Notes: generated by a model from the letters alone, not told the origin. 64,000 nt of DNA from Pseudomonadota bacterium (GCA_023386885.1 JAEWIX010000008.1:1-64000); one strand, 5' to 3'. Counted from the first letter of the stretch, positions 8,615 through 17,598 are shown. Translations and numbers: made by a program.

Positions 8615-9583
8615 ATGCAGACACCGCTGACATTCTTTATCGCATTCGTGGCCGTCCTGGTGCTGATCGGCGTCGTGGCCTGGCTGGTGCGCCGGTTTGC
8701 CGGCAATCGGCTTGGTGGCGGCGCTGGCCGGGGCCGGATGCCGCGACTGGCGGTGATCGATGCCGCCGCCGTCGACGGACGCCGGCGGCTGGTGCTGGTT
8801 CGCCGCGATAATGTCGAGCACCTCCTGATGATCGGCGGCCCGAGCGATGTCGTGGTCGAGCAGAATATCGTCCGGGCGATGCCGGCCCGCGATCAGGCCG
8901 CGCCGCGCGCCGACGCTTCTCCGCGCCTCAGCCCGTTCCCGGAGGACGACGCCGGCCACGACCGCATGGAGCCTGTCGAACCGTCGCTGCCGGAGCCCCC
9001 TTCGCGCCCGGCCCGGCCATCTTTCGCGGATGAGTTGCGCCGCCCCGCCGCGCCGCCGCCACCTCCGCCGCTTCCCGAGCGCCGCCACGATCCGCTGGCA
9101 ACCATTTCGTCGGAACCAGTGACCCGGCCCGAACCGCGGCCTGACCTGCGCGCGCCGCGCAGCGAACCCATGCTGCCCCGGCCGCCGCTGCGCCCGACCG
9201 AGTCCCCTACATCCGTCAAGGTGCCGCCGGTCCGCACACCCGAGCCGGCGGTGGCTGCTCCGACGCCGCCGCCCGCGCCGCCATCGGATCTGGCGACCGC
9301 CGATCAGAACCTCGCCGAGATGGCGAAGCGGCTGGAAGCGGCGCTGCGCCGCCCCGCCGGCGAAGCTCGACCGGCCTCGGCCGAGCCGCAAACCAACGCG
9401 CCTCCCGTTGCGCCGGAAGCGCCCGCTGTCCGGCCCGCGCCGCGCGTCTCCGTCGAACCCGCGCCAAGCGGTTCGGCCACGCCGGCGCCGGAGGTCACTC
9501 CGCCCAGCCGGCCCAAGGGTGACTTCGAGAATCTCGAAGACGAAATGGCGTCCCTGCTCGGACGCCCGAAGACGCCTTCGTGA
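8615..9583 (+). CDS. fliO: Flagellar assembly protein FliO, with a long Pro-rich tail
   Basis: Predicted 322 residues. One transmembrane helix (about 6-27) is followed by the short FliO domain (PRLAVIDAAAVDGRRRLVLVRR, then HLLMIGGPSDVVVEQNI) to about residue 90. After it comes an unusually long Pro/Ala/Arg-rich low-complexity region to the C-terminus, ending in an acidic EDEMASLLGRP motif. FliO helps assemble the FliP ring. The last four bases overlap the fliP start (GTGA), so translation is coupled. The tail is far longer than in enteric FliO. Confidence 0.88.
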   Translation: MQTPLTFFIAFVAVLVLIGVVAWLVRRFAGNRLGGGAGRGRMPRLAVIDAAAVDGRRRLVLVRRDNVEHLLMIGGPSDVVVEQNIVRAMPARDQAAPRADASPRLSPFPEDDAGHDRMEPVEPSLPEPPSRPARPSFADELRRPAAPPPPPPLPERRHDPLATISSEPVTRPEPRPDLRAPRSEPMLPRPPLRPTESPTSVKVPPVRTPEPAVAAPTPPPAPPSDLATADQNLAEMAKRLEAALRRPAGEARPASAEPQTNAPPVAPEAPAVRPAPRVSVEPAPSGSATPAPEVTPPSRPKGDFENLEDEMASLLGRPKTPS

Positions 9584-10335
9584 GATCGGCGACCAACCCG
9601 CGTAGAGTTTTATTATTCGCTGTCATTCTCGCCGCCGGATCGCTGGTCGATCCGGCGTTCGCGCAGGACATCAGCATCAATCTCGGCGGCGGCAACGGCG
9701 GCGTGACCGAGCGCGCGATCCAGTTGATCGCGCTGCTGACGGTGCTGTCGGTCGCGCCGTCGATCCTGATCATGATGACGTCGTTCACCCGCATCGTCGT
9801 CGTGCTGTCGCTGTTGCGCACCGCGCTCGGCACCGCCACCGCACCACCGAACTCAGTCATCATCGCGCTCGCGTTGTTCCTGACCGCGTTCGTGATGGGA
9901 CCGGTGCTGCAAAAATCCTACGACGACGGCATCAAGCCGCTGGTCGCCAACCAGATCACCGTCGAGGAAGCGATGCAGCGCGCATCGGTGCCATTGCGCG
10001 GCTTCATGCAGAAGAACGTGCGCGAGAAGGACCTCAAGCTGTTCATGGACCTGTCCGGCGAGCCGATCCCGGCAACACCGGAAGACCTGTCGCTGCGCAT
10101 CCTGGTGCCGGCCTTCATGATTTCCGAGTTAAAGCGCGCGTTCGAGATCGGCTTCCTGCTGTTCCTGCCGTTCCTGATCATCGATCTGGTGGTGGCGTCG
10201 GTGCTGATGTCGATGGGCATGATGATGCTGCCGCCCGTCGTGGTGTCGCTGCCGTTCAAGCTGATCTTCTTCGTACTGGTGGACGGCTGGTCGCTGGTCG
10301 CGGGCTCGTTGGTGCAGAGTTACGGCAGCGGGTAA
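9580..10335 (+). CDS. fliP: Flagellar export gate protein FliP
   Basis: Predicted 251 residues from a GTG start that overlaps the fliO stop. A cleavable signal peptide (VLLFAVILAAGSLVDPAFAQ) precedes the conserved body (TSFTRIVVVLSLLRTALGT, PPNSVIIALALFLT, SELKRAFEIGFLLFLPFLIIDLVVAS, MMMLPP). FliP forms the pentameric pore of the export gate. The gene converges on the AMIN/TPR gene, with stops only 4 bases apart. Confidence 0.97.
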   Translation: MRSATNPRRVLLFAVILAAGSLVDPAFAQDISINLGGGNGGVTERAIQLIALLTVLSVAPSILIMMTSFTRIVVVLSLLRTALGTATAPPNSVIIALALFLTAFVMGPVLQKSYDDGIKPLVANQITVEEAMQRASVPLRGFMQKNVREKDLKLFMDLSGEPIPATPEDLSLRILVPAFMISELKRAFEIGFLLFLPFLIIDLVVASVLMSMGMMMLPPVVVSLPFKLIFFVLVDGWSLVAGSLVQSYGSG

Positions 10336-10339
10336 TCGC

Positions 10340-13300
10340 TTAGTTCGCGGCATCCGCCCGCTTGGTGCCGACGATCGCCGGCAGGCTGCCGGTCGGCGCC
10401 GTATCCACCGCGGGGGTGGCCGGCGGCAGCGCGGCCTTGGCGATGGCGTCCGGAAAACGCGCCTGCATCTCGCGCAGGAAGCCGTCGAGCGTATCGACGC
10501 TGCCGGCCATCTTGGCAAGCTTGACCAGATCGGCATTGTTGGCGGAGGCCGGCTTGCTCGCCATGTCGAATGCTGCGCGATCCGCTTCGCCCGCCATCAG
10601 CGGTGCATACTTCTCGCGGAAGCGCGCGAGGCCCAACGCATCGTCGGCCAGCGCATAACCGATGGTCGCCCGGATGATATCGCCCTTCTCGACCGTATCG
10701 AGCGGTTTGAAGTTGCGCCAGCGTTCGCCGTAGTAGAGTTCGATCTGCTCGGCCGACTCGCGCCAGCGCCGCGCCGCCCAATAGATATCCGAACGCAGCC
10801 GGATCGCTTCGCGACCCGACATGTTGGCAATGATCTCCAGCGCGAGATCGCGGCGGCCGACATCGCTTTGCGCGCGCGCCTCCAGCAGAAGCCGCTGCTG
10901 ACGCAATTCGCCGGCGAGATCGGCGATGCGTGTCGCGCGCAACGCGGTGATGGCGCGATCCGGCTTGTGGTTCATCAGGTAGACCATGGCGAGACGCGCC
11001 GCGACCTGCGCCCGTCCGGCGCCCTCGAGCCGGTGATCGATCTGGTACTGCAACAGTTCAGCCGCCTGCCCAAGCAGATCGACGCCGATCAGGCGATCCG
11101 CCAGCCGGCGGATCATCTCGTCGCCGCGCCGGCCGATCGGGGTCAATTCGCGATAGTCATAGAACGTCGCCAGCGCATCGATGGGCGACATGTCATCGCC
11201 CTTGGGGCTGAGGAAAAGCTGGGCGAACAGCGCCGACGCTTCATCCTGCGTCAGCCGCGCGGCTTCGGAATTGGGTTGCAGGCGCGTCGCGGTCTTGCTG
11301 GCCGCGAGCGACTCCGGATAGCGGCCGGCATCCGAATAGAGATGCGCAAGCTGCTGCAAGGTGCGCACCTCGATGCCGTCGCCGCGCCACAGCGCCGACA
11401 GCGTTTCGAGTTCGTTCAGCGCATCCTCGGCGGAGATCTCGTTGCGTTTCTGGCGCAAATCAATCTCCAGCAATTTGCCTTCGGCGGCGGCCATGCGATC
11501 CTGCGAGGCGACCGCGATCTTGTAATCGCGGAGCGCGGTCTTCTCCTGCCCAAGACCTTCCGCAAGGCGGCCGCGCATCACCGCCACCGCGGGCGCGATA
11601 TCGCCGGTTACGCCGACCGCATCGAGATCGTCGCTGCGCGCGGCCGCACCGGCATAATCCTTGACTTCGACCGACGCGCGCATCGCCTCAAGCAGAACGA
11701 TGCGCTGCAATTCGAGCGGCAGCGTCCCGACCGCAAGCTCAGCATTCTTGAAGGCTTCGCGCGCTGCCGCCCATTTCTGCTGGCGCGCGTAAGCGAGCGC
11801 CTTCCACAATTGCGCATTGGTGCTGTTGCCGATGACCGGGTTTGCGAGATCCTTCAGCGTCTGTCCAGGCCGTCCGATCAGGGTGCTGGCCAGCGCGTGC
11901 ATGGTCAGCGTCGTCGCATCCTCGGTGCCGGGCTTCGCCTCGCTCAACGAAACGTCGAGTACTCCCTTGGCCTCGGGGTACATCGCCCAGGCCATGTAGA
12001 AGCGTGCCAGCGCCAGCCGCGCCGCGACCTTGTCCACACCGTCGGCAGCGACGCCGGCCGCATCGATCAATGCGTTACGCCGGTCGAGGAACGCCGCCGC
12101 GCGATCGTCGCGCCACACCGCGTCATCGAACAGCGGCCGCACCGATGCGGTCGCCCGCTCCGGCTGCATCCGCGCCGATGACAATGTCAGCCCGCCGGGC
12201 CGCGTCAGCGTCACGCTGTCGGCGGCGATCGTCACGGCGATGTCGTCGGCCTTCGGACGCACGACGACACCCTGCACCGATTCCAGCACCGACAGTTCGA
12301 CCATGTCCTGCCGCTTGATGAAGCCGCGCGCCGGCGGCTTTGCTGTCACCACCAACAGCGTATCGCCGGCATCGGGATCGGTCAGCCGATGCAGCTTGCC
12401 CGCGCCCTCCAGCGGAATCGTGATGGTGGCGCGCCGTGGATCGGCCACGTTGCGCCGTGCCTCCAGCGGCTCGGACGAGGTCTTCAACGTATCGGCAAAC
12501 GTCAGCGTCCAGTGCTGCCCGTTCGCGGCCGGCTTCGCATCGTCATCGGCCCCGGTCAGCCCGATCAGTTGCGGCCGCAACAACCGCATCCGGATCGCCT
12601 GACCGGTCGGCAACGCAATCCGGCTCACATCGCCGACCACCGACTTGGCGTTGCGGCGGATCGCGTCGAGATCGAGCGCCTGCGCGGAATCGAACACCAG
12701 CCACACCGCATCGGCACGACGAAACAACGCGGCGGGCGTCGCCGCATCGAACGCGAAATTCAGCCGCACGCCGTCGCTGCTGCGCTGAACCTGCACCGGC
12801 ACGTTGTCGGCGGATGCCGCCGGGCTGGCGGCGGGTAGCGCTGCAGGCGGCTCGACCGTCGCGGGCGCAGATGCCGCCGCTGCAACGCTTGCCGGCGGTG
12901 GGTTCGGCTTTGGCTCAGCAACCTTTTCAACTGCCTTTACGCTTTCGACGGCAGGCTTGGTGGCAACGGCGGCTTGCGGCAACGCTTCGCTGGCCTTCGC
13001 CGGCTTCGCTGCCGCGTTCTTCGGCGCGGCCGGTGCGGCCTTCGACGCCTTTGGCGGAATCACCGGCAAAGCGGCCGGCTGCACGCCGACATCGACGACG
13101 TAATTCTTTTCCTCACGGAAAGCTTTGACATCGACGTCGCCGATCAGGGCGAAATCGACCATGGAATTGCCGCCGTCGATGCGCTGCGTGATCGCACCGA
13201 TATTGGTCGGCGCCACCAGCGCCGCATCCGCAAGGTCGAACTTGAGCGGCTTGTCGAACAGCACCGAGAACTTGTGCGGCGCCAGCGACGACGACACGCC

Positions 13301-13900
13301 GGCGTTCTCCGGCAGTTCGAACACGTAACGAATGAATGTCGGCTGCACCGAGGCGCGCACGCGCACCGGCGGCAACGGCTTCGGTGCGTTCGCGGCCTGC
13401 TGCTGCCGCAGAGCGCGCTCGGCGGCGCGGGCGCGCTCCGACAATTCACGCACCACCTCCTGCGGCAGGCCCGGCGGCATCCCCTTCCAGCTATCGGGCA
13501 ACAGATCGACGAACAGACGCTCGCCTGCCACCATCGAATTGATTTTCACCTTGCGCGACAGCGCGAGCCGGATCGCCGAGCCGTCGGGATCGCGCCGCGC
13601 CGAGCCGACATAGTCCGGCACCGCGTCCGACAGTTGATCGACCGGCACGTCCACTGCGCGCTTGAAGCGGATGATCAGGATAGAGCCCGCGACCGACACC
13701 TCGGAATCGACGTCCTCGTCGAGCTTGACGACAAGCCGCGCGTAACCGTTCTCGGTTGCGAGCGTGGCCTCGCCATGCACCGGATCGGCATGGGCCGGCA
13801 ACGTTGACAGAATGACACCGGAGAAGATCGCAAGACATGCGGCCGCGGCCCGAAAGCGACGGGCGAGCAACCAAGAATGCCGGGCAGCGATGCGCGTCAT
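10340..13900 (-). CDS. Large periplasmic AMIN-like/TPR protein of the flagellar operon
   Basis: Predicted 1186 residues. A signal peptide (about 15-38, ending PAHAD) leads into AMIN-like beta domains (about 45-145, ending VAGERLFVDLLPDSWKG, and again at about 180-270). An Ala/Pro/Lys-rich linker runs from 275 to 365, followed by further beta-rich segments to about 580. A long alpha-helical array of degenerate tetratricopeptide-like repeats (about 600-1120) follows, with motifs such as ARFYMAWAMYPEAKGVLD and LAHLYSDAGRYPESLAASK. It is the last gene of the fliL-fliM-DUF6468-motE-like run, so a role in motor or basal-body assembly in the periplasm is inferred. I do not recognise a named homologue. 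The layout recalls FimV-like scaffold proteins but no LysM motif is visible. Confidence 0.8.
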   Translation of the reverse strand: MTRIAARHSWLLARRFRAAAACLAIFSGVILSTLPAHADPVHGEATLATENGYARLVVKLDEDVDSEVSVAGSILIIRFKRAVDVPVDQLSDAVPDYVGSARRDPDGSAIRLALSRKVKINSMVAGERLFVDLLPDSWKGMPPGLPQEVVRELSERARAAERALRQQQAANAPKPLPPVRVRASVQPTFIRYVFELPENAGVSSSLAPHKFSVLFDKPLKFDLADAALVAPTNIGAITQRIDGGNSMVDFALIGDVDVKAFREEKNYVVDVGVQPAALPVIPPKASKAAPAAPKNAAAKPAKASEALPQAAVATKPAVESVKAVEKVAEPKPNPPPASVAAAASAPATVEPPAALPAASPAASADNVPVQVQRSSDGVRLNFAFDAATPAALFRRADAVWLVFDSAQALDLDAIRRNAKSVVGDVSRIALPTGQAIRMRLLRPQLIGLTGADDDAKPAANGQHWTLTFADTLKTSSEPLEARRNVADPRRATITIPLEGAGKLHRLTDPDAGDTLLVVTAKPPARGFIKRQDMVELSVLESVQGVVVRPKADDIAVTIAADSVTLTRPGGLTLSSARMQPERATASVRPLFDDAVWRDDRAAAFLDRRNALIDAAGVAADGVDKVAARLALARFYMAWAMYPEAKGVLDVSLSEAKPGTEDATTLTMHALASTLIGRPGQTLKDLANPVIGNSTNAQLWKALAYARQQKWAAAREAFKNAELAVGTLPLELQRIVLLEAMRASVEVKDYAGAAARSDDLDAVGVTGDIAPAVAVMRGRLAEGLGQEKTALRDYKIAVASQDRMAAAEGKLLEIDLRQKRNEISAEDALNELETLSALWRGDGIEVRTLQQLAHLYSDAGRYPESLAASKTATRLQPNSEAARLTQDEASALFAQLFLSPKGDDMSPIDALATFYDYRELTPIGRRGDEMIRRLADRLIGVDLLGQAAELLQYQIDHRLEGAGRAQVAARLAMVYLMNHKPDRAITALRATRIADLAGELRQQRLLLEARAQSDVGRRDLALEIIANMSGREAIRLRSDIYWAARRWRESAEQIELYYGERWRNFKPLDTVEKGDIIRATIGYALADDALGLARFREKYAPLMAGEADRAAFDMASKPASANNADLVKLAKMAGSVDTLDGFLREMQARFPDAIAKAALPPATPAVDTAPTGSLPAIVGTKRADAAN

Positions 13901-14021
13901 CTCAAGCGTCTTCGGATCCTGTTCTCATGGAGCGGATTGAATTTCGCCCCAGTCGCTCTGGTTAAGTCTAAGTCGGGCCGTATAAGGATTTGTTAACGTC
14001 AACATGCCGGTTCGAACGACA

Positions 14022-14330
14022 TCAGAACTCGGTCACGGCGCCCCTGTCGTTGTCGAGGATCATGCGGACCTCCTTGTATTCGATGATCGGGCGCACGCCG
14101 CGCTTGCGAAACACGCTCTCGACCCAGGCCGCGTCATGCGTCGCCTCGGCCCGCTCGCGGGATTTCCAGAGATAGACGCCCACCAGCGCCCCGTCGGGAT
14201 TCTCACAGTAGAATTTGCTGACGAGGTCGGACTCCTGTCGCCACGTCTCCAGCGTCGGCCGCGCATCGGCGAGATAATCCTCACGTGTCATGCGCTGTGT
14301 GACAGGATGGGTGACGATCTGAAGAATCAT
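14022..14330 (-). CDS. Small antibiotic-biosynthesis-monooxygenase-like (ABM/YdhR-type) protein
   Basis: Predicted 102 residues, one ferredoxin-like alpha/beta domain. It starts MILQIVTHPV, has a central FYCENPDGALVGVYLWKSRERAE strand-helix pattern and ends in EYKEVRMILDN. This is the pattern of the dimeric ABM/YdhR superfamily, whose members include cofactor-free monooxygenases. AGGATACGCTC before the ATG gives a ribosome site. It is inserted between the motE-like gene (37 bases) and the TPR gene (122 bases) on the same strand. Nothing in the sequence links it to flagella except position. Confidence 0.6.
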   Translation of the reverse strand: MILQIVTHPVTQRMTREDYLADARPTLETWRQESDLVSKFYCENPDGALVGVYLWKSRERAEATHDAAWVESVFRKRGVRPIIEYKEVRMILDNDRGAVTEF

Positions 14331-14366
14331 GAGCGTATCCTGATCTTGCGAAGCGGCACACCGCCG

Positions 14367-15149
14367 TCAGCGATCCGGCGCGGTCGGCTTGCCTTCGATC
14401 TTCGGCAGTTCGACGGCGGATGCGGTCTTTTCGCCGCCGGCGCGGCGCGCCAGTTCGACCGTCAGCCGCTCGGCGGCTTCCGGCGTCATCTGGCCGAGAA
14501 TGTCCGACATCTTGCGCGGTGCGATCTGCGAAGCGATTTCATAAAGCACCGGCATTTCCAGCCGGTCGAATACCTTCGCCGCGTCTTTCGGCTTCATCGC
14601 CTCGTAAGTCGTGACCAGTCCCTTGAAGCGCGCGGCGTCGGCCTCGTTCTTTTCATGCGTCTTGGTGACGATGCGCGCCTCGGTCTCCTTCAATTCCTTG
14701 ACGCGGTCGGCGATGCGGCTCTCGGCGGCTTTCAGCAGATTCTCGCGAATGTCGATCTCGCGCGCCCGCGCGTCGAGTTCCTGGCGGCGGCTCTGCAGAC
14801 GCTCGAGGATGGCGCGCTCGGATTCGGACACCACCTTCGGCTGATCCGGCACGACGATCGCGCCGGCCGGCGGCGTGGTCTCCGGCGGTTTGGCCGCCGG
14901 CGCTTCCTTCGGCTTGGCGCTCACCGATCCGGTGATATCGCCGCCGGCGAAATCGTTGGCATCCGCCGTATTGCGGTTGCCGGATGGAAAGTTGAGATAC
15001 TCCTGCGCCCACGATTTCTGCGTGGACTTCGGATTGTAGTCGAACACATAGCCGCCATCGATGGCGAGGCCGGCGAACTTCAGCACCGCCAGCCCCAGCA
15101 CCGCCACCAGCACTACCGGCAGCACGCGTATGTCGCGAAATGCGCTCAT
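14367..15149 (-). CDS. MotE-family flagellar protein (MgtE-N-like domain)
   Basis: Predicted 260 residues. An N-terminal membrane anchor (about 8-30) is followed by a Pro-rich linker. A coiled coil (about 100-175, rich in RLQSRRQELDARAREIDIRE heptads) leads to a C-terminal helical domain YEAMKPKDAAKVFDRLEM...MSDILGQMTPEAAERL that resembles the MgtE N-terminal/FliG-like repeat seen in MotE. In Sinorhizobium MotE is a periplasmic chaperone for the motility protein MotC. The start overlaps the DUF6468 stop by four bases (ATGA). Confidence 0.82.
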   Translation of the reverse strand: MSAFRDIRVLPVVLVAVLGLAVLKFAGLAIDGGYVFDYNPKSTQKSWAQEYLNFPSGNRNTADANDFAGGDITGSVSAKPKEAPAAKPPETTPPAGAIVVPDQPKVVSESERAILERLQSRRQELDARAREIDIRENLLKAAESRIADRVKELKETEARIVTKTHEKNEADAARFKGLVTTYEAMKPKDAAKVFDRLEMPVLYEIASQIAPRKMSDILGQMTPEAAERLTVELARRAGGEKTASAVELPKIEGKPTAPDR

Positions 15150-15610
15150 GCAGCGATGCCGTTCGCCCGCCTGCGTTCAGCAAAAGCCTGGGTCGCTGCC
15201 ATCGCCGCCTTCGCGGCGGAGACGCGCTGCGGCTCCGGCACCTGCTGGACCGGTGCAGGTGCGGGCGCCGGCGCCGCCGGCGAACGTGCCGCCACCGCAA
15301 TCCGCGACAATCGACCGAGCACGACGTCGCCTTCCGCGAGTTGACGGATCAGGCGTTCGGACAAATCAGTCGCGGCCGCGATCTGCTCGCCGAGGTTTTC
15401 GTTGACGTCACGCACCGTATGCTTGAGGCCGCCGATGGCGCGCTCGGCAATCTCGGTCGCGGTGATCAGTTCGCCGATGGTGGCCTTGAGCGACTGCTCG
15501 TCGGCCTTGAGCCGCAGCAGCCGCTTGTTGAGCAGCATGCAGTAACCGATCGTCACGACGAGCAGCACCGCCACCAGCGCTTCGATCATAAATCCGAATG
15601 AGTGATTCAC
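15146..15610 (-). CDS. DUF6468-type flagellar-operon membrane protein
   Basis: Predicted 154 residues from a GTG start overlapping the fliM stop (GTGA), with GGAGG inside the end of fliM as ribosome site. One transmembrane helix (about 8-26) is followed by an amphipathic coiled-coil region (KADEQSLKATIGELITATEI to about 95) and an Ala/Pro-rich tail. Small proteins of this kind are found after fliM in alphaproteobacterial flagellar operons and have no defined role. A motor-associated scaffold is an inference from position. Confidence 0.75.
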   Translation of the reverse strand: MNHSFGFMIEALVAVLLVVTIGYCMLLNKRLLRLKADEQSLKATIGELITATEIAERAIGGLKHTVRDVNENLGEQIAAATDLSERLIRQLAEGDVVLGRLSRIAVAARSPAAPAPAPAPVQQVPEPQRVSAAKAAMAATQAFAERRRANGIAA

Positions 15611-16809
15611 GGTGCCTCCATCATCTTGGTTTGTTCGTCAGCCTTCTCGAACATCGCGAAGGTCGTGTTTGGTTTGCGCAGGTTCTTGGTGACGCGAATG
15701 GCGACGCGATCGCCGACGCGACCCATGCGCCCTTCCGTCAAGGTGACGTTGCCGCAACGGACCGCGACCAGCGCATCGGCGCGCATGTCCAGCGGCAGCG
15801 TATCGCCGACCTGCAGTTTCATCAGTTGCTTGAGCGGAATATCGGCCTCGTAGAGCACGGCGTCGACGGCGATCTCCGCCTGCGCGATCTCGGTGGCGAG
15901 ATGCCCCTCCCAAATCGGATCGCGGCCGAACTTCTCGCCCATGAACATCTGCAACAGCACGTTGCGGATCGGCTCGATGGTGGCGTAAGGCAGCAGCAAC
16001 TCGATATTGCCGCCGCGATCTTCCATGTCGACGCGCAGCCGCACCAGGATCGCCGCGTTGGCGGGCCGGCTGATGGCGGCGAAGCGCGGATTGGTTTCGA
16101 GACGGTCGATGGTGAAAGTCACCGGCGACAGCGGCCGGAACGCCTGCTCGGCATCGGCCAGCACCACCTCGATCAGCCGCTTCACCAGATTGGTTTCGAT
16201 GGTGGTGTAGGGACGCCCCTCGACCCGCAGGGAAGCCTGACCGCGACGGCCGCCGAGCAGCACGTCGATCATCGAATAGATCAGGCTGGCATCGATGGTG
16301 GCGAGGCCGAAGTTTTCCCACTCCTCGGCCTTGAACACCGAGAGCACCGCCGGCAGCGGAATCGAATTCATGTAGTCACCGAACCGCACCGACGTGATGC
16401 GGTCGAGCGAGACTTCGACGTTGTCGGACGTGAAATTGCGCAGGCTCGTCGTCATCAACCGCACCAGGCGATCGAAGATGATCTCGAGCATCGGCAGACG
16501 CTCGTAGGACACCATCGCCGAGTCGATGATGGCGCGGATGCCGGAATTGTCGTCGAGATTGATTTCTCCGACAGAGAAGCCGAGCAGGTTGTCGATTTCC
16601 TCCTGCGACAGCACCCGCTCGTTGCCGTTCTTGCCGGTGGTCGCCTCGCGGCCGCCGTCCTCGACCATGGCGGCCCATTGCTCCGCCATCACGCCGGTGA
16701 TTTCGTTGTCCGCGGCAGCCTTGGCGGCGGCTTCCGGGTCCTCGGAATCCAGCGAGGCTTCCCATTGCGCGGCAATGGCGTCCTGATCGAGCTGGTCGTT
16801 ACCCGCCAT
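15607..16809 (-). CDS. fliM: Flagellar motor switch protein FliM
   Basis: Predicted 400 residues. The middle domain contains the GGXG-like signature region (MMTSLRNFTSDNVEV, then YMNSIPLPAVLSVFKAEEW and IDVLLGGRRG) and the C-terminal SpoA-like domain carries LKQLMKLQVGDTLPLDM. FliM forms the C-ring with FliG and FliN and binds CheY-P. The N-terminal extension of about 70 residues before the LSQEEIDNLLG motif is unusual, because that motif normally lies at the extreme N-terminus. I chose the ATG at 16809; an in-frame TTG lies three codons upstream. It follows fliL by 33 bases. Confidence 0.95.
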   Translation of the reverse strand: MAGNDQLDQDAIAAQWEASLDSEDPEAAAKAAADNEITGVMAEQWAAMVEDGGREATTGKNGNERVLSQEEIDNLLGFSVGEINLDDNSGIRAIIDSAMVSYERLPMLEIIFDRLVRLMTTSLRNFTSDNVEVSLDRITSVRFGDYMNSIPLPAVLSVFKAEEWENFGLATIDASLIYSMIDVLLGGRRGQASLRVEGRPYTTIETNLVKRLIEVVLADAEQAFRPLSPVTFTIDRLETNPRFAAISRPANAAILVRLRVDMEDRGGNIELLLPYATIEPIRNVLLQMFMGEKFGRDPIWEGHLATEIAQAEIAVDAVLYEADIPLKQLMKLQVGDTLPLDMRADALVAVRCGNVTLTEGRMGRVGDRVAIRVTKNLRKPNTTFAMFEKADEQTKMMEAP

Positions 16810-16842
16810 GACCTTCAACCTGTCCGCTGTGAACCCGTCCGC

Positions 16843-17337
16843 TCATTGCACCACGACTTCCTTGAACAACACGGCGTTGACCTGTCCCGGCGAGATCACG
16901 GCGTTGACGCGCTTGGTCAGTTCTTCCTTGAGACGGAACAGACCGGCGGAGCCGGCAAGATCGGTCGCACGCAATTCGCGCAGGTAGGTCTGGAAGATGT
17001 CCATCAGGCGCGGCATGGTCGGCTTGATCTTCTCGACCAGCGGCTCGTCCTTCACTTCAAGGACCACCTTGATCTTCAGGTACTGTACGCGCTCGCCCGG
17101 CAACCCGGCGAGGTTGACGAGGATATCCGGCACGTCGACGAACACCGGCGGCTTCGGCGCCGGTGCCTCGGCGTGCTTCTCCTCACCGTGATGATTGAAG
17201 AAGAAGAACCAGCCGCCGCCGCCCGCGCCGATCAGCAACAAGGCCACGGCCGCGATGATGACGAGCTTGCGCTTGCCCTTCGGCGCCGGTGCGGCTTCCG
17301 CTATCGCGCCGTCTTCGGTCTGTTCGTTGTCTGCCAT
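16843..17337 (-). CDS. fliL: Flagellar basal-body protein FliL
   Basis: Predicted 164 residues. A short cytoplasmic tail leads to one membrane helix (about 24-47) and a periplasmic domain with FliL-typical stretches (ILVNLAGLPGERVQYLKIKVVLEV, ending FKEVVVQ). FliL surrounds the stator and supports torque. It is the first gene of the minus-strand run fliL-fliM-DUF6468-motE-like. Confidence 0.94.
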   Translation of the reverse strand: MADNEQTEDGAIAEAAPAPKGKRKLVIIAAVALLLIGAGGGGWFFFFNHHGEEKHAEAPAPKPPVFVDVPDILVNLAGLPGERVQYLKIKVVLEVKDEPLVEKIKPTMPRLMDIFQTYLRELRATDLAGSAGLFRLKEELTKRVNAVISPGQVNAVLFKEVVVQ

Positions 17338-17445
17338 CGCTCGCCCGCCAAATGGGGTGAGCCCGATGCTGCCGAGCAGCCACTACGCGATACAAACGCC
17401 CCCGGCGCACACGCGCCCTGCCTCATTTCGGACGCTAGGGCCGCA

Positions 17446-17453
17446 ATGGTTAA
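17446..17453 (-). promoter_or_regulatory. Candidate CtrA half-site in the fliL/flgF divergent region
   Basis: On the minus strand this reads TTAACCAT, the extended CtrA half-site. The partner at N7 is degenerate (GAAA on the same strand). It lies 109 bases upstream of fliL. Together with the sigma-54 promoter at 17583 it accounts for the recognisable signals in the 363-base gap 17338-17700. Confidence 0.4.
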
Positions 17454-17582
17454 CGGAATCTTTCTTTTACCCTTCAACTGGGAAAATTTTGCCGGGCCAA
17501 TATGGTCAACAAGCGGTTATTGCCGCCCTGGCCGCCTCCCCTTCGCAAGTTCAACTCATTGAATTAACTGCAATTCTGAAAC

Positions 17583-17598
17583 TGGCACGGCTTTCGCT
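17583..17598 (+). promoter_or_regulatory. Sigma-54 promoter of the flgF operon
   Basis: TGGCACGGCTTTCGCT has the invariant GG and GC separated by ten bases, with the strong -24 core TGGCACG. It lies about 100 bases before the flgF start. Sigma-54 control of rod and ring genes is the Caulobacter pattern (FlbD/FliX). Confidence 0.75.
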
